The notes under the pieces: generated by a model | What the model was told of the DNA's origin: nothing | What the model saw: only the letters and a program-made list of their open reading frames with translations | Databases searched by the model: none | In this document: positions 1 through 16,185 of the stretch, in pieces | Layout: each line of letters starts with the position of its first letter | How positions within the stretch are numbered: position 1 is the first letter of the stretch | Position numbers and translations under genes: made by a program | Assembly (NCBI RefSeq): GCF_003060885.1 | Contig: NZ_QAIG01000008.1 | Location: 444,544-508,543 of the forward strand | Length of the DNA stretch: 64,000 bases | Origin: Pseudomonas sp. HMWF032 | GTDB lineage: Bacteria > Pseudomonadota > Gammaproteobacteria > Pseudomonadales > Pseudomonadaceae | Direction: 5' to 3'

Positions 1-1714
<1,714 letters not shown>

Positions 1715-3028
1715 TCAGCTCAAACCTTGATCATCAGTCGGCGGCTGCCAATGCAATTGCCAGCCGTCATCGGTGCCCCCCTGCAGACCTGGCAGGTTAG
1801 CGATTGCTACAACCTGGTTATCCAGGCGCAGCAGCGGCAGGCGGTCGCGGACAAAAGCCGGGACACGCCGCTCATTGAACAGACGCTTCAGGTCACGATG
1901 CCCGCGCCCCGACAGCATGATCTGCTCACCCGCCCGACGATAACCCAGCTGCCAGTTACCGGCCGGCAAGCAGCCTTGAATATGCGCGACCCCATTACCA
2001 GGCAACACCAGACGTCGATTATCGGCTACGGCAATGTCGGGGGACGGCGGGGAACGCAGCCAATCACCCGCCAGCCACCACAGACACGCATGGCTACGAC
2101 GCACTTCACCAGAGGCCAATTGCCAAACCGGCGTGGCATCCAGCGCCGCATCGCGCAGGGCTTGCCAACCGGCCCAATGCTCTGTATCCGGCATCGCGGT
2201 CAGGCGGCGAAGCCAGTAACGCAGGGCATTGCGTTGACGCGCGTCGCTCAGCTCACGCAATGTCGGCAAATGGAGGCATGGCAATGGCAGCCAGGCAAAT
2301 TCGCCAGGCACCATGGCTGCATGCACATCCTGCTCAGCCAGCTCATCCAGCAGTTGTTGCGCCTCACTCAGGTGCGCAGCACTGCGCGCCAGTGCGTTAT
2401 GCGCCTGCGGCCAACGCTGGGAAAGCCGTGGCAATACCTGGCGCCGCAAGTAGTTGCGCGAGAACCGTTCATCGGTATTGGATGGGTCATCGACCCAGAC
2501 CAGCCCGTGAGCCTGTGCATAAGCCAGCAACTCGGCACGAGAACAGTCCAGCAAGGGCCGCAGCAAATACCCTGCACCCAGCGCGCGACTGGCAGGCATA
2601 CCCGCCAACCCCTGCACACCCGCGCCACGCAACAGGCGAAACAGCAGGGTTTCAGCCTGATCATCACGATGCTGCGCGGTCAGCACGACCTCGCCGACAG
2701 CCAGGCACGCCACAAAAGCCGCATAACGGGCATCGCGCGCCGCACGCTCAAGACTGGCGCCCTGCTGCACCTGCACCGGCACAACCTGCAGCGGCACTGA
2801 CAACGCAGCACATAGCTCACGACAATGCGCAGGCCAGGCATCAGCCACAGCCTGTAAGCCGTGATGAATATGAATGGCGGAAAGCGGCGGCAACGCCTCA
2901 CGTTGCGCGAGGCTGGCCAAGAGGTGCAGCAGTACTGTGGAGTCCAGGCCACCGGACAAGGCAATCCGCCACGCCGGTGCGCCGCGCCAGGGCGCCAGAG
3001 AGTGCAGCAGCCTGGCGCTTAGACTCAC
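1715..3028 (-). CDS. tilS: tRNA(Ile)-lysidine synthetase
   Basis: Attaches lysine to C34 of the CAU-anticodon tRNA-Ile, using ATP, so the tRNA reads AUA. The protein has 437 residues. The PP-loop ATP pyrophosphatase motif SGGLDST is at residues 25-31, followed by the N-terminal ATPase domain and the C-terminal tRNA-binding region usual for the longer proteobacterial form. The start is a GTG (3026-3028) that directly abuts the accA stop codon (TAA then GTG), so translation is probably coupled to accA. It is essential in bacteria that rely on this tRNA modification. Confidence 0.95.
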   Translation of the reverse strand: MSLSARLLHSLAPWRGAPAWRIALSGGLDSTVLLHLLASLAQREALPPLSAIHIHHGLQAVADAWPAHCRELCAALSVPLQVVPVQVQQGASLERAARDARYAAFVACLAVGEVVLTAQHRDDQAETLLFRLLRGAGVQGLAGMPASRALGAGYLLRPLLDCSRAELLAYAQAHGLVWVDDPSNTDERFSRNYLRRQVLPRLSQRWPQAHNALARSAAHLSEAQQLLDELAEQDVHAAMVPGEFAWLPLPCLHLPTLRELSDARQRNALRYWLRRLTAMPDTEHWAGWQALRDAALDATPVWQLASGEVRRSHACLWWLAGDWLRSPPSPDIAVADNRRLVLPGNGVAHIQGCLPAGNWQLGYRRAGEQIMLSGRGHRDLKRLFNERRVPAFVRDRLPLLRLDNQVVAIANLPGLQGGTDDGWQLHWQPPTDDQGLS

Positions 3029-3979
3029 TTAGGCGATGCCGTAGCTCATCAGACGCTCATAACGACGCTTGAGCAGCGCATCGGTATCGAGCCCCTTGAG
3101 GGTTTTCAGCTGAGCCAGCAACGCCTGACGAATCGACTCAGCCGCAGCAGCCGGATCACTGTGTGCGCCGCCCAGCGGTTCACTGATGACCTGATCGACA
3201 ATGCCCAGCCCCTTCAGACGCTCAGCCGTGATACCCATGGCTTCAGCTGCATCGGGCGCCTTCTCGGCGGTCTTCCACAGAATCGACGCGCAGCCTTCCG
3301 GTGAAATGACCGAATAGGTCGAGTACTGCAGCATGTTCAGCTGGTCGCACACACCGATGGCCAAGGCACCGCCGGAACCACCTTCACCAATTACGGTGGC
3401 GATGATCGGGGTCTTCAGACGCGCCATGACACGCAGGTTCCAGGCGATGGCTTCGCTCTGGTTGCGTTCTTCGGCGTCGATACCCGGATAGGCCCCTGGG
3501 GTATCGATAAAGGTCAGAATCGGCATGTTGAAGCGTTCGGCCATCTCCATCAGACGGCAGGCCTTGCGATAGCCCTCAGGACGCGGCATGCCGAAGTTGC
3601 GCCGTACCTTTTCACGAATCTCACGGCCTTTCTGATGCCCGATGACCATCACCGGCTCACCGTCCAGACGCGCAACCCCCCCCACCAAGGCAGCGTCGTC
3701 AGAGAAGTGACGATCACCATGCAACTCGTCGAATTCGGTAAAGATGTGTTGCAGGTAATCCAGGGTGTAGGGACGGCGCGGGTGACGCGCCAGCTGAGCG
3801 ATCTGCCAGCTGCTGAGGTTGCCGAAAATGCTTTCGGTCAGCGCGCTGCTCTTGTCCTGCAGGCGGGCGATTTCATCAGTGATGTTCAACGAGTTGTCGT
3901 TACCGACCAGGCGAAGCTCTTCGATCTTGGCTTGCAGGTCGGCGATCGGCTGTTCGAAATCGAGAAAATTCGGGTTCAT
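3029..3979 (-). CDS. accA: Acetyl-CoA carboxylase carboxyltransferase alpha subunit
   Basis: Together with AccD it forms the carboxyltransferase that moves CO2 from biotin on AccB to acetyl-CoA, giving malonyl-CoA for fatty acid synthesis. The 316-residue protein starting [10 protein letters not shown] matches the pseudomonad length. An in-frame extension upstream to 4006 exists but lacks family similarity, so I use the ATG at 3977-3979. The glycine-rich acyl-CoA binding region ([12 protein letters not shown]) lies in the C-terminal half. It sits between dnaE and tilS; its stop directly touches the tilS start. Confidence 0.95.
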   Translation of the reverse strand: MNPNFLDFEQPIADLQAKIEELRLVGNDNSLNITDEIARLQDKSSALTESIFGNLSSWQIAQLARHPRRPYTLDYLQHIFTEFDELHGDRHFSDDAALVGGVARLDGEPVMVIGHQKGREIREKVRRNFGMPRPEGYRKACRLMEMAERFNMPILTFIDTPGAYPGIDAEERNQSEAIAWNLRVMARLKTPIIATVIGEGGSGGALAIGVCDQLNMLQYSTYSVISPEGCASILWKTAEKAPDAAEAMGITAERLKGLGIVDQVISEPLGGAHSDPAAAAESIRQALLAQLKTLKGLDTDALLKRRYERLMSYGIA

Positions 3980-4147
3980 AGTCATCCGTCTTGCGTCGAC
4001 GGCCAAGTGGCCGGGAGCTGTATCCGTTATCGCGCCCTACCATATAGCAGCGGGCGCACTCAGGTCGACACCCGAAGTGGCAGGAAAGTTTTCCGTGCTC
4101 ACTGCGGCGTATCACGACCAAAACCGGCGAGGCCGCAGCCCCGCAAA

Positions 4148-7669
<3,522 letters not shown>

Positions 7670-7772
7670 GGCAGTCCTATACAAAACGCAAAAACGACAA
7701 GGCAGGGATTGTACAACCGCAGCCGCGAGCGACAAGCGCACAGCATAGCGAGGGTCGAGTGTAATTACGGCG

Positions 7773-8369
7773 TCAGTCGTCCAACAAGGCCCGCACCGGC
7801 GCGAAGGAACGTCGGTGGATTGGAGTCGGCCCCAGACGCCGCAAGGCCTCCAGGTGCACAGGCGTGGGGTAGCCCTTGTGCCCGGCAATGCCATAGCCCG
7901 GGTATTGCTGATCTAACACTTGCATCTCGCGATCACGGCTGACCTTGGCCAGGATCGACGCCGCAGCAATCGCCGGTACCTGACTGTCGCCCTTGACCAC
8001 TGCGGCACTGGGCACCTGCAGTTTGGGGCAGCGGTTGCCATCAATCAGCGCCAGCTTGGGCGTCACGCTCAAGCCCTCGACCGCGCGCTGCATGGCCAGC
8101 ATGGTGGCGTGCAGAATATTCAGGCGGTCAATCTCTTCCACCTCGGCGCGGGCAATGCACCAGGCCAGGGCCTTCTCGCAGATTTCATCGAAGAGTTTGT
8201 CGCGACGGGCTTCGCTGAGTTTTTTCGAATCGTTCAAACCCAGAATCGGCCGCGCCGGATCAAGAATCACCGCTGCCGTAACCACCGCACCACAGAGTGG
8301 GCCGCGACCGACCTCATCGACGCCAGCCACCAACTCCTGCACCTGGGTGAAGTCCAACCCCAGTTGCAT
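7773..8369 (-). CDS. rnhB: Ribonuclease HII
   Basis: Cleaves the RNA strand of RNA/DNA hybrids and nicks at single ribonucleotides in duplex DNA. The protein has 198 residues. The signature [10 protein letters not shown] near the N-terminus supplies the first catalytic Asp-Glu pair of type 2 RNases H. The start ATG shares one base with the stop of lpxB (TGATG), so the two are translationally coupled. The lpxB-rnhB-dnaE order is common in proteobacteria. Confidence 0.95.
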   Translation of the reverse strand: MQLGLDFTQVQELVAGVDEVGRGPLCGAVVTAAVILDPARPILGLNDSKKLSEARRDKLFDEICEKALAWCIARAEVEEIDRLNILHATMLAMQRAVEGLSVTPKLALIDGNRCPKLQVPSAAVVKGDSQVPAIAAASILAKVSRDREMQVLDQQYPGYGIAGHKGYPTPVHLEALRRLGPTPIHRRSFAPVRALLDD

Positions 8370-9502
8370 CAGCCACGCCCTGCGAGCTGCAGCACAGCCT
8401 TGGCAGCCTGCACCGATGCGTCTCGCCGCAGTGCACGGTGAATCACGTCAAAGCCTTCGGTCTGCACCTCGCCGCCATCCAGCAGCGGCGCCAGTAATTG
8501 AGCCAAAGCCTCTGGCGTAGCGGCATCCTGGATCATTTCTGGCACCAACAGGCGCTCGGCCAGCAGGTTTGGCAGGGAAATATAGGCACTGGTAACCAGG
8601 CGTTTGAGAATGCGATAGGTCAACGGCGCAACCTTGTACGCCACCACCATCGGTCGCTTGTATAGCAAGGCTTCCAGAGTTGCCGTGCCGGAGGCGATCA
8701 GCACCGCATCGCAGGCGGCCAAGGCCTCATGGGAACGACCATCGAGCAAGGTCAACGGCAGATCGCGGCCCACCAGCATCTGTTCAAGCTGGGTGCGGCG
8801 TTCGGGGCTGGAACACGGCAGAACAAACTGAATACCAGGACGCAAGGCCCGCAAGCGCAAAGCGGCATCAAGAAACAGACTGCCCAAACGCGCCACTTCA
8901 CCACCGCGACTGCCTGGCAGCAGGGCAACCACCGGCTGATCCTGCAGCAAATTCAGTGCATCACGGGCGGCACGACGATCCGCCTGCTGCGGGATGGTGT
9001 CGGCCAGTGGATGGCCGACAAAGCGCACGGGAACCTGATGATCCTGATAGAACTGCGCCTCGAAGGGGAACAGGGTCAACATCAGATCGCAGGCTTCACG
9101 AATTTTCAGCACGCGCTTCTGCCGCCAGGCCCACACGGACGGACTGACGTAGTGCACAGTTTTGATGCCGGCCTGACGCAGCTTGAGCTCAACCGTCAGG
9201 TTGAAATCTGGCGCATCAATGCCGATAAACACGTCCGGTTTGGCATCAACCAGAGTACGGATCAGGCGTTTACGCCGCGACAGTAACTCGGGCAGACGAC
9301 CGAGTACCTCGACCAGCCCCATGACGGCCAGGCGCTCCATCGGAAAGTAAGCGTTCAGCCCCTGAGCCTGCATCAGCGGACCACCCACGCCAATGAACTC
9401 GATCTGCGGGTTTTGGGCTTTCAGGGCCTGCATCAGGCCCGCACCAAGAATATCGCCAGACGCCTCGCCGGCGACCAGCGCGACACGCATCAGGTCTGTC
9501 AT
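8369..9502 (-). CDS. lpxB: Lipid-A-disaccharide synthase
   Basis: Inner-membrane-associated GT19 glycosyltransferase that joins UDP-2,3-diacylglucosamine and lipid X to form the lipid A disaccharide. The protein has 377 residues, with the N-terminal [11 protein letters not shown] motif and the later GSRxxE-like sugar-nucleotide region ([10 protein letters not shown]). The first ATG at 9502 aligns with remembered pseudomonad orthologs; a second in-frame ATG lies four codons downstream. The start comes 3 bases after the lpxA stop, so lpxA-lpxB-rnhB is read as one unit. Confidence 0.96.
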   Translation of the reverse strand: MTDLMRVALVAGEASGDILGAGLMQALKAQNPQIEFIGVGGPLMQAQGLNAYFPMERLAVMGLVEVLGRLPELLSRRKRLIRTLVDAKPDVFIGIDAPDFNLTVELKLRQAGIKTVHYVSPSVWAWRQKRVLKIREACDLMLTLFPFEAQFYQDHQVPVRFVGHPLADTIPQQADRRAARDALNLLQDQPVVALLPGSRGGEVARLGSLFLDAALRLRALRPGIQFVLPCSSPERRTQLEQMLVGRDLPLTLLDGRSHEALAACDAVLIASGTATLEALLYKRPMVVAYKVAPLTYRILKRLVTSAYISLPNLLAERLLVPEMIQDAATPEALAQLLAPLLDGGEVQTEGFDVIHRALRRDASVQAAKAVLQLAGRG

Positions 9503-9505
9503 AAA

Positions 9506-10282
9506 TTAACGGGTAATGCCGCGGCTGGAAGCCTGGATGGAATCGCGAAAGATCGCGACTTCGGGGAACGCTGCAGCGGATTCCGCCAGCTCAGCCAGGG
9601 CCTGCTCAACGGTAAGCCCCTGGCGATAGACGATCTTGTAGGCACGGCGCAACGCAGCAATCGCCTCGGCACTGAAACCACGACGGCGCATGCCTTCAAA
9701 GTTCATGCTGCGCGCTTCGGCGGGGTTGCCAAACACGGTGACAAAGGCCGGTACATCCTTGCCAATCGCCGTGCCCATTCCGGAAAAGCTGTGCGCGCCA
9801 ATTCGGCAGAACTGGTGCACCAAGGTGTAGCCAGAGAGAATCGCCCAGTCATCCACCCACACGTGCCCAGCCAAAGCGGTGTTGTTGACCAGAATACAGT
9901 GGTTGCCGATCACACTGTCATGGCCCACGTGAGCGTAGGCCATGATCAGATTGTGATCGCCGATAGTGGTTTCGCTGCGATCCTGCACCGTACCGCGATG
10001 GATGGTCACGCCCTCACGAATCACGTTGTGATCGCCAATGACCAGACGAGTCGCCTCACCCTGGTACTTGAGGTCAGGGGTGTCTTCACCCACGGAGGAG
10101 AACTGATAGATACGGTTATGCTTACCGATCCGCGTCGGCCCCTTGAGGATCACATGAGGGCCAATCACTGTACCCTCGCCAATTTCCACATCAGCCCCGA
10201 TTATCGACCAAGGACCAACGACTACGTCGTCAGCCAGCTTGGCGCTAGGGTCAATAATGGCGCGAGGGTCAATCAAACTCAT
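9506..10282 (-). CDS. lpxA: UDP-N-acetylglucosamine O-acyltransferase
   Basis: First step of lipid A synthesis: transfers a 3-hydroxyacyl chain from acyl carrier protein to UDP-GlcNAc. The 258-residue protein beginning [16 protein letters not shown] shows the repeating hexapeptide pattern of a left-handed beta helix. An in-frame extension upstream to 10348 overlaps fabZ and lacks similarity. The chosen ATG (10280-10282) overlaps the fabZ stop by four bases (ATGA), typical of coupled translation. Confidence 0.96.
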   Translation of the reverse strand: MSLIDPRAIIDPSAKLADDVVVGPWSIIGADVEIGEGTVIGPHVILKGPTRIGKHNRIYQFSSVGEDTPDLKYQGEATRLVIGDHNVIREGVTIHRGTVQDRSETTIGDHNLIMAYAHVGHDSVIGNHCILVNNTALAGHVWVDDWAILSGYTLVHQFCRIGAHSFSGMGTAIGKDVPAFVTVFGNPAEARSMNFEGMRRRGFSAEAIAALRRAYKIVYRQGLTVEQALAELAESAAAFPEVAIFRDSIQASSRGITR

Positions 10283-10719
10283 AGCTTGCGTTCCGCACAG
10301 ATGATTTCGGCCGAGCAGACTTCCTTGCCGTCGACACTGGCCTTGCACTCAAACTTCCAGATGCTGCGCTTACTGCTCAGGTACTTGGCCTCGAGGATCA
10401 ACTGATCGCCTGGCACCACCGGCTGACGAAAGCGTAGCTTGTCGGAGCCGACAAAGTAATACAGGGTGCCATCAGTCGGTTTCAGCCCCATCATCTTGAA
10501 GCCGAGGATGCCAGCGGCCTGAGCCATGGCTTCGATGATTAGCACGCCCGGCATGATCGGGTGCTCAGGGAAGTGGCCGTTGAAGAATGGCTCATTGATG
10601 CTGACATTCTTGTAGGCACGAATGCTTTTTCCATCGAGGTCCAGCTCAGCCACCCGATCCACCAGCAGGAACGGATAGCGGTGCGGCAAGTATTCGCGAA
10701 TCTGGTTAATGTCCATCAT
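10279..10719 (-). CDS. fabZ: 3-hydroxyacyl-ACP dehydratase FabZ
   Basis: Hot-dog-fold dehydratase of type II fatty acid synthesis. The protein has 146 residues, the same length as remembered pseudomonad orthologs. It contains the [12 protein letters not shown] motif and the catalytic-helix region [13 protein letters not shown] with the active-site His. It draws on the same 3-hydroxyacyl-ACP pool as LpxA and LpxD, which flank it. The start could be either of two adjacent Met codons; I use the first. Confidence 0.96.
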   Translation of the reverse strand: MMDINQIREYLPHRYPFLLVDRVAELDLDGKSIRAYKNVSINEPFFNGHFPEHPIMPGVLIIEAMAQAAGILGFKMMGLKPTDGTLYYFVGSDKLRFRQPVVPGDQLILEAKYLSSKRSIWKFECKASVDGKEVCSAEIICAERKL

Positions 10720-10766
10720 GTGCAGAGAAGCCTGTAAGAGAAAAAAGAGAAGCCGGCAACACCGGC

Positions 10767-11825
10767 TCAGGCATCAGATGAAGTGTCGGCGGCTGGGGTC
10801 ACGGAGGCCAGCTGCTTTTCCAACTGTTGCAGGCGACGCGCCATGTCATCCAGCTGACGAATGCGTGCCGCACTCTTGCGCCATTCAGCCGCAGGCTGCA
10901 TGGCGGTACCTGACGAATAGGAACCGGGCTCAGTAATCGAGCGGGTCACCATGGTCATACCGGTAACGAACACGTTGTCGCACACTTCGATGTGCCCGAC
11001 CATGCCCACACCGCCGGCTATCATGCAGTTCTTGCCAATTTTGGTGCTGCCGGAAATCCCCGCACAACCGGCCATGGCGGTGTTGTCGCCGATCTGCACG
11101 TTGTGCGCGATCATGATTTGATTATCCAGCTTGACGCCGTTGCCAATCAGCGTGTCCGACAGCGCCCCTCGGTCGACAGTGGTATTGGCACCAATCTCGA
11201 CGTCATCACCGATGGTCACCCCACCGATTTGCGCGATCTTTTGCCACACGCCCTTCTCGTTGGCAAAGCCAAAGCCCTCGCCACCGATCACCGCACCCGA
11301 CTGAATAACCACACGTTTACCAATCTGCACGTCGTGATACAGCGTCACTCGCGGAGCCAACCAACCGCCCTCACCGATCACCGAACGCGCACCGACAACA
11401 CACTGCGCGCCGATACTTACACCGGCAGCGATTTGCGCGCCACTTTCGATCACCGCATAGGCGCCGATACTGGCACTCGCATCAACGTGAGCATCCGCAG
11501 CCACCACAGCCGTTGGGTGCACGCCAGGCAGTGCCTGGGGCTTGCGGTCAAATAGATGGGAAAGTTCGGCATACGCCAGGTAAGGATTAGCAACGACCAA
11601 AGCATTGCCGGCATAGCCTTCGGCATCAGCTGCGGTCAACAGCACCGCACCAGCCTGGCAGCCCGAGAGAAACTTGCGGTATTGCGCATTGGCGAGAAAA
11701 CTCAGCTGATCAGCACCGGCTTCCTGCAAGGTAGCCAAGCCGCTGATCGGCTTGTCCGTGGCACCACGCAAGGTGGCGCCCAGACGCTCGGCCAACTGGC
11801 CAAGGGTATAAACCGCTGCACTCAT
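10767..11825 (-). CDS. lpxD: UDP-3-O-acylglucosamine N-acyltransferase
   Basis: Third step of lipid A synthesis: adds the N-linked hydroxyacyl chain to UDP-3-O-acyl-glucosamine. The protein has 352 residues. The N-terminal domain ([18 protein letters not shown]) is followed by a long hexapeptide-repeat beta helix. The catalytic His region [12 protein letters not shown] lies in the second half, and the C-terminal helix ([10 protein letters not shown]) is present. It lies 2 bases after skp and 47 bases before fabZ. Confidence 0.96.
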   Translation of the reverse strand: MSAAVYTLGQLAERLGATLRGATDKPISGLATLQEAGADQLSFLANAQYRKFLSGCQAGAVLLTAADAEGYAGNALVVANPYLAYAELSHLFDRKPQALPGVHPTAVVAADAHVDASASIGAYAVIESGAQIAAGVSIGAQCVVGARSVIGEGGWLAPRVTLYHDVQIGKRVVIQSGAVIGGEGFGFANEKGVWQKIAQIGGVTIGDDVEIGANTTVDRGALSDTLIGNGVKLDNQIMIAHNVQIGDNTAMAGCAGISGSTKIGKNCMIAGGVGMVGHIEVCDNVFVTGMTMVTRSITEPGSYSSGTAMQPAAEWRKSAARIRQLDDMARRLQQLEKQLASVTPAADTSSDA

Positions 11826-11827
11826 GA

Positions 11828-12331
11828 TCAGCGCAGCTGGTTCATGCGCTCGATAACCTGGCGGGTGATGTCAAACTGAGGTTTGACATCAATCACCGCA
11901 CCGCGCTCCAGCACCAGGTCGAAGTTGCCAGTCTTGATCACTTCTTCCACGGCCTTGTCCAGGTTGGGCTTGAGCTTCTTCAGCATTTCACGATCTGCCA
12001 CAGCCTTGGACTCGTTCAGCTCTTTGGACTGGAACTGGAAGTCACGGGCTTTCTGTTTAAATTCAAGTTCCAGACGCTCGCGCTCAGCAGTCTGCATTTT
12101 CTCGCCTTCTTTAACCAGGCGATCCTGAATGCGCTTGGCATCGCTTTCGAGAGTCTTCAACTTGTTCAGTTGCGGACCAAATTTCTTTTCGGCATCCACG
12201 GCATAACGTTTGGCAGCATCAGACTCCAACAACGCCATCTGATAGTTCAAGACGGCAACTTTCATCTCGGCAAACGCCGGGGTAGCAAGCATGGCAACGC
12301 TAAGCAAAACCAGTTGTGTCAACTTACGCAC
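11828..12331 (-). CDS. skp: Periplasmic chaperone Skp/OmpH
   Basis: Periplasmic trimeric chaperone that carries unfolded outer-membrane proteins to the BAM complex. The protein has 167 residues. A signal peptide is visible ([21 protein letters not shown], cleaved before EMKVAVLN), followed by long charged, heptad-like helices forming the tentacles. It sits directly after bamA and before lpxD, the classic bamA-skp-lpxD-fabZ-lpxA order. Confidence 0.94.
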   Translation of the reverse strand: MRKLTQLVLLSVAMLATPAFAEMKVAVLNYQMALLESDAAKRYAVDAEKKFGPQLNKLKTLESDAKRIQDRLVKEGEKMQTAERERLELEFKQKARDFQFQSKELNESKAVADREMLKKLKPNLDKAVEEVIKTGNFDLVLERGAVIDVKPQFDITRQVIERMNQLR

Positions 12332-12373
12332 AGTGCAACTCCTGCAAACTGTTGTTATTCAATAATCTGACGC

Positions 12374-14722
12374 TTAGAACGTCTGACCGAGAGAGAACTG
12401 GAAGATCTGTGTATCAGCATCATCCGGTTTGACGATTGGCATGGCCAGACTGAAGCTCAACGGCCCCAATGCAGTAATCCAGGTCAAGCCAACACCCACG
12501 GAACTGGCCAGCTGCCCCGGGTCGATATTGTTGCAGTCGGTTTGAGTCTTGCCGCAATTGGTATCAAAAACATTACCCACATCCCAGAACAAAGCGGTAC
12601 GCAAAGAGCGTTGATCTTTGACAAACGGCATGGGGAACAACAATTCAGCACCACCCTGGATCAGTACGTTGCCACCAAACGGTAACGGGTCTTGATCCGG
12701 ATCAAATTCGGTACCCGGGTTCTTGCCCTTACTCGGCGTACTGCGAGGGCCGAGACTGCTATCTTTGAAACCACGTACAGAGTTGAAACCACCGGCGTAG
12801 TAATGCTCGTAGAAAGGCAGATCAGATGTAGAGCCATAACTCTCACCGAAACCCAACTGACTGTGGAAACGCAGGGTATAGGTATCATTTAACGGCTTGA
12901 AAACCTGACCACGGTAGTCGATTTTGAAAAATGACAGATCGCTACCTGGGACAGTCGTCTCGAAGACCAAACTCTGCGAGTGACCCCGATTTGCAAGTAC
13001 ACCACGGTTTAGAGTCGATTCCGACCAACCAACTGAAGCTTTGAGGTTAAGGTAACTGTCACCTTCAGCCTGAATAAAGTTGAAAATCTCATCAACGGTA
13101 TAACGACCCGTGCTGATACTGTCGCTCTGAACCGTGAGCCCATAGGTCAACCGCGAGGTATCACTAATAGGGTACCCGATACTGACGCCCGCCCCATAAC
13201 TGTCCACCGCATAACTGGAAACATCAGTGTTCAGCTCTTCGTAATCGGTCTCGCGGAAGAAAGCGTTATAACCCAAGCTGACACCGTCCGGCGTCCAATA
13301 AGGATCAACGAAGCCAAAGTTGTAATTGCTCTGGTACTCGCTGCGGGTCAAACCAAGGCTGACTTTGTTACCGGTACCCAGGAAGTTGTTCTGAGTAATT
13401 GAGCCGCCGAGGATCAGACCGGCATTCTGGGCGAAACCAACACTGGCAGTAATCGATCCCGAAGCCTGTTCTTCAACTGTGTAATTGACGTCAACCTGAT
13501 CATCAGTACCTGGCACTTGCGGGGTTTCAACGTTGACTTCCTTAAAGTAACCCAAACGCTCCAGGCGGGTTTTGGACTGGTCAATCAGGTAAGTAGAAGC
13601 CCAGCCTCCCTCCATCTGACGCATTTCACGGCGTAGCACTTCATCTTCCGACTTGGTGTTACCACGGAAATTGATGCGATTGACGTAAGCACGCTTACCC
13701 GGGTCAACCACAAAGGTAATGGACACCGTGCCGTCATCGTGCGCTTCTGGCACACCATTGACGTTGGCGAAGGTATAACCTTCGTTACCCAGACGGCGGG
13801 TAATCAGCTCAGAGGTAGTGGTCATCACTTTGCGCGAGAACACCTGACCTTCTTGAACCAGCAGCAAAGCGCGGACTTCTTCTTCAGGTACTTTCAGCTC
13901 ACCGCTGAGTTTCACCTCACGTACGGTGTACTTCTCACCTTCGTCGACGTTGACGGTGACATAGACATGTTTCTTGTCCGGGGTAATGGATACCTGAGTC
14001 GAGCTGATATCCATATTGATATAGCCGCGGTCCAGGTAATAAGAACGCAAGCGCTCCAAGTCACCGGACAGTTTCTCGCGAGCATACTTATCATCGTTCT
14101 TGAAGAACGACAGCCAGTTAGTGGTCTTCAGCTCGAACAAGGCAATCAGGTCTTCATCGGAGAAGACGGTATTACCTACTACGTTGATGTGCTGAATCGC
14201 AGCAACCGAACCTTCGTTGATATTGATCTTCAGGGCTACGCGGTTACGCGGTTGAGGAATGACTTCGGCTTCAATTTCCGCAGAGTAACGGCCTTGCGCA
14301 ACGTATTGACGCTGCAACTCGTTACGCACGCCTTCAAGCGTTGCACGCTGAAAGATCTCACCTTCTGCTAGGCCAGATTGATTAAGGCCTTTGAGCAGGT
14401 CTTCACTGCTAATGGCTTTGTTGCCATCGATCTCGATACTGGAAATTGAAGGACGCTCAACGACGGTAATAACCAGAACATCGCCATCGCGACCGAGCTG
14501 AATATCCTGAAAGAAGCCAGTTTTAAATAGCTCGCGGGTTGCTTCAACCAGTGCACGATCGTCGGCTTGCGCCCCCACATTGAGCGGCAAGGCACCGAAT
14601 ACGCTACCAGCGGAAACACGCTGGAGACCGGTGACCCGGATATCGGAAATGGTGAAGGACTCGGCGTGAACTTCGGTGATCATCAGTGCGGCAAGCACCG
14701 CAGGTAGCAGCAGACGTTTCAT
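12374..14722 (-). CDS. bamA: Outer membrane protein assembly factor BamA
   Basis: Central beta-barrel subunit of the BAM complex that inserts outer-membrane proteins. The protein has 782 residues. The signal peptide (MKRLLLPAVLAAL...VHA) leads into five POTRA repeats over roughly residues 22-420, starting ESFTISDIRVTGLQRV. The C-terminal 16-strand barrel ends in Phe (QFSLGQTF), the terminal residue expected for barrel insertion. An upstream in-frame start at 14749 would precede the signal peptide, so ATG 14720-14722 is used. An 89-base gap separates it from rseP. Confidence 0.97.
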   Translation of the reverse strand: MKRLLLPAVLAALMITEVHAESFTISDIRVTGLQRVSAGSVFGALPLNVGAQADDRALVEATRELFKTGFFQDIQLGRDGDVLVITVVERPSISSIEIDGNKAISSEDLLKGLNQSGLAEGEIFQRATLEGVRNELQRQYVAQGRYSAEIEAEVIPQPRNRVALKININEGSVAAIQHINVVGNTVFSDEDLIALFELKTTNWLSFFKNDDKYAREKLSGDLERLRSYYLDRGYINMDISSTQVSITPDKKHVYVTVNVDEGEKYTVREVKLSGELKVPEEEVRALLLVQEGQVFSRKVMTTTSELITRRLGNEGYTFANVNGVPEAHDDGTVSITFVVDPGKRAYVNRINFRGNTKSEDEVLRREMRQMEGGWASTYLIDQSKTRLERLGYFKEVNVETPQVPGTDDQVDVNYTVEEQASGSITASVGFAQNAGLILGGSITQNNFLGTGNKVSLGLTRSEYQSNYNFGFVDPYWTPDGVSLGYNAFFRETDYEELNTDVSSYAVDSYGAGVSIGYPISDTSRLTYGLTVQSDSISTGRYTVDEIFNFIQAEGDSYLNLKASVGWSESTLNRGVLANRGHSQSLVFETTVPGSDLSFFKIDYRGQVFKPLNDTYTLRFHSQLGFGESYGSTSDLPFYEHYYAGGFNSVRGFKDSSLGPRSTPSKGKNPGTEFDPDQDPLPFGGNVLIQGGAELLFPMPFVKDQRSLRTALFWDVGNVFDTNCGKTQTDCNNIDPGQLASSVGVGLTWITALGPLSFSLAMPIVKPDDADTQIFQFSLGQTF

Positions 14723-14811
14723 GAAGTCCTTTCTTATTCCAACTGACAATAAAAAATCTGCCGCTTAGAGCGACACGTCTTGTTCGTACCGAGAGCGTAA
14801 TTCAACAGTGG

Positions 14812-16164
14812 CTACAGGCGACCCAAATCGTTTACCAGGGCCAGTAACATCACCCCGACAACCAAGCTGATGCCGATCTGCATCCCCCAACCCTGTATCC
14901 GTTCCGACAGCGGACGACCACGCACCCACTCGATCAGATAAAAAAGCAGATGCCCCCCATCCAGCACGGGGATAGGCAACAAATTAAGAACCCCCAGACT
15001 AATGCTTAAGTAGGCGAGAAACTTAAGAAAATCACTCAAACCCGACTCAGCAGAAGCGCCCGCCACTTTAGCAATGGTTATCGGCCCGCTCAAGTTTTTT
15101 ACCGAGAGCTCACCAAACAGCATTTTCTTCAGCGAGTTGAGGGTCAGAATGCTCATAGTCCAAGTGTTTTTAGCGCCTTCAGCGATGGCCTCCAGAGGAC
15201 CGTAGCTGACTTCGCGCAGCATCTCAGGCGGCCATTCGCCACCTGCCACACCAGCACCTAGATAACCGCTAAGGGCTTCACCTTCACCGCGCGCCGCAAG
15301 GGTCAGCGGCACGTCCAGTTGCTGACCTTGACGCTCCACCTGCAAGCTAATTTTTTTACCCGGCAAGCCACGAACCTGATCCACCAGCTGCTGCCAATCA
15401 GCCAAAGGCTGACCATCAAGCGCCAGCAGACGATCATTTACCTGCAAACCCGCCGCAAATGCCGGGCCTTCCGGGTCCAGCTGCGCCAACACCGGCTGTA
15501 AAACCGGACGCCAGGGGCGAATTCCCAGGGAAGCGATAGGGTCTGGCTCGTCGGCACCGCGAAGCCAGTTATCCAGCATGATCTGCCGCGGCGTATCGGC
15601 TGACGAACCCGGCTCGCGCACAGCGAGATCCAGGCGACCACTTTCACCCAAGCGACTGACCAGCTGCAGGTTCACCGCAGCCCAACCCGTAGTAGGCTCG
15701 CCGTTAACCGCCACAATCTCCTGCCCGGCCCGCAAACCAGCAACCTCAGCAAGACTGCCCGCCTCGACCGCACCAATAACGGGGCGCACCTGCTGGCTAC
15801 CCAGCATCGCCACAAGCCAGAAGAACAGCAGTGCAAGAAGGAAGTTTGCCACCGGACCAGCTGCCACAATGGCAATACGCTGCTGCACGGACTTACGATT
15901 GAACGACTGATCGAGCAACGCCGGCGGCACATCGCCTTCGCGCTCATCGAGCATTTTCACGTAGCCACCCAGCGGGATGGCGGCCACGACAAATTCAGTA
16001 CCTTGGCGGTCATGCCAGCGCAGCAGCGGGCTGCCAAAACCGACAGAAAACCGCAGCACCTTGACGCCACAGCGGCGAGCTACCCAGAAGTGTCCATACT
16101 CGTGGATGGTTACCAGCACACCCAGTGCAACCAGGGTACCGACCAGCATATAAAGCGCACTCAT
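14812..16164 (-). CDS. rseP: Site-2 zinc metalloprotease RseP (MucP)
   Basis: Inner-membrane protease that cleaves the anti-sigma factor RseA/MucA, releasing the envelope-stress sigma factor. The protein has 450 residues. The first membrane segment holds the zinc site HEYGH at residues 21-25; two PDZ domains follow in the periplasmic part; the second catalytic motif NLLPIPVLDGGH and the last membrane segments are near the C-terminus. An adjacent TTG at 16165-16167 could also start, but GGAG is spaced seven bases from the ATG at 16162-16164, which favours the ATG. Confidence 0.96.
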   Translation of the reverse strand: MSALYMLVGTLVALGVLVTIHEYGHFWVARRCGVKVLRFSVGFGSPLLRWHDRQGTEFVVAAIPLGGYVKMLDEREGDVPPALLDQSFNRKSVQQRIAIVAAGPVANFLLALLFFWLVAMLGSQQVRPVIGAVEAGSLAEVAGLRAGQEIVAVNGEPTTGWAAVNLQLVSRLGESGRLDLAVREPGSSADTPRQIMLDNWLRGADEPDPIASLGIRPWRPVLQPVLAQLDPEGPAFAAGLQVNDRLLALDGQPLADWQQLVDQVRGLPGKKISLQVERQGQQLDVPLTLAARGEGEALSGYLGAGVAGGEWPPEMLREVSYGPLEAIAEGAKNTWTMSILTLNSLKKMLFGELSVKNLSGPITIAKVAGASAESGLSDFLKFLAYLSISLGVLNLLPIPVLDGGHLLFYLIEWVRGRPLSERIQGWGMQIGISLVVGVMLLALVNDLGRL

Positions 16165-16185
16165 CAAACTTCTCCGCGTCGACGA

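Noticed and set aside
7670..7894. 75-residue N-terminal extension of dnaE
   Set aside because: Overlaps the rnhB 3' end and shows no DnaE similarity; the internal ATG gives the family length.
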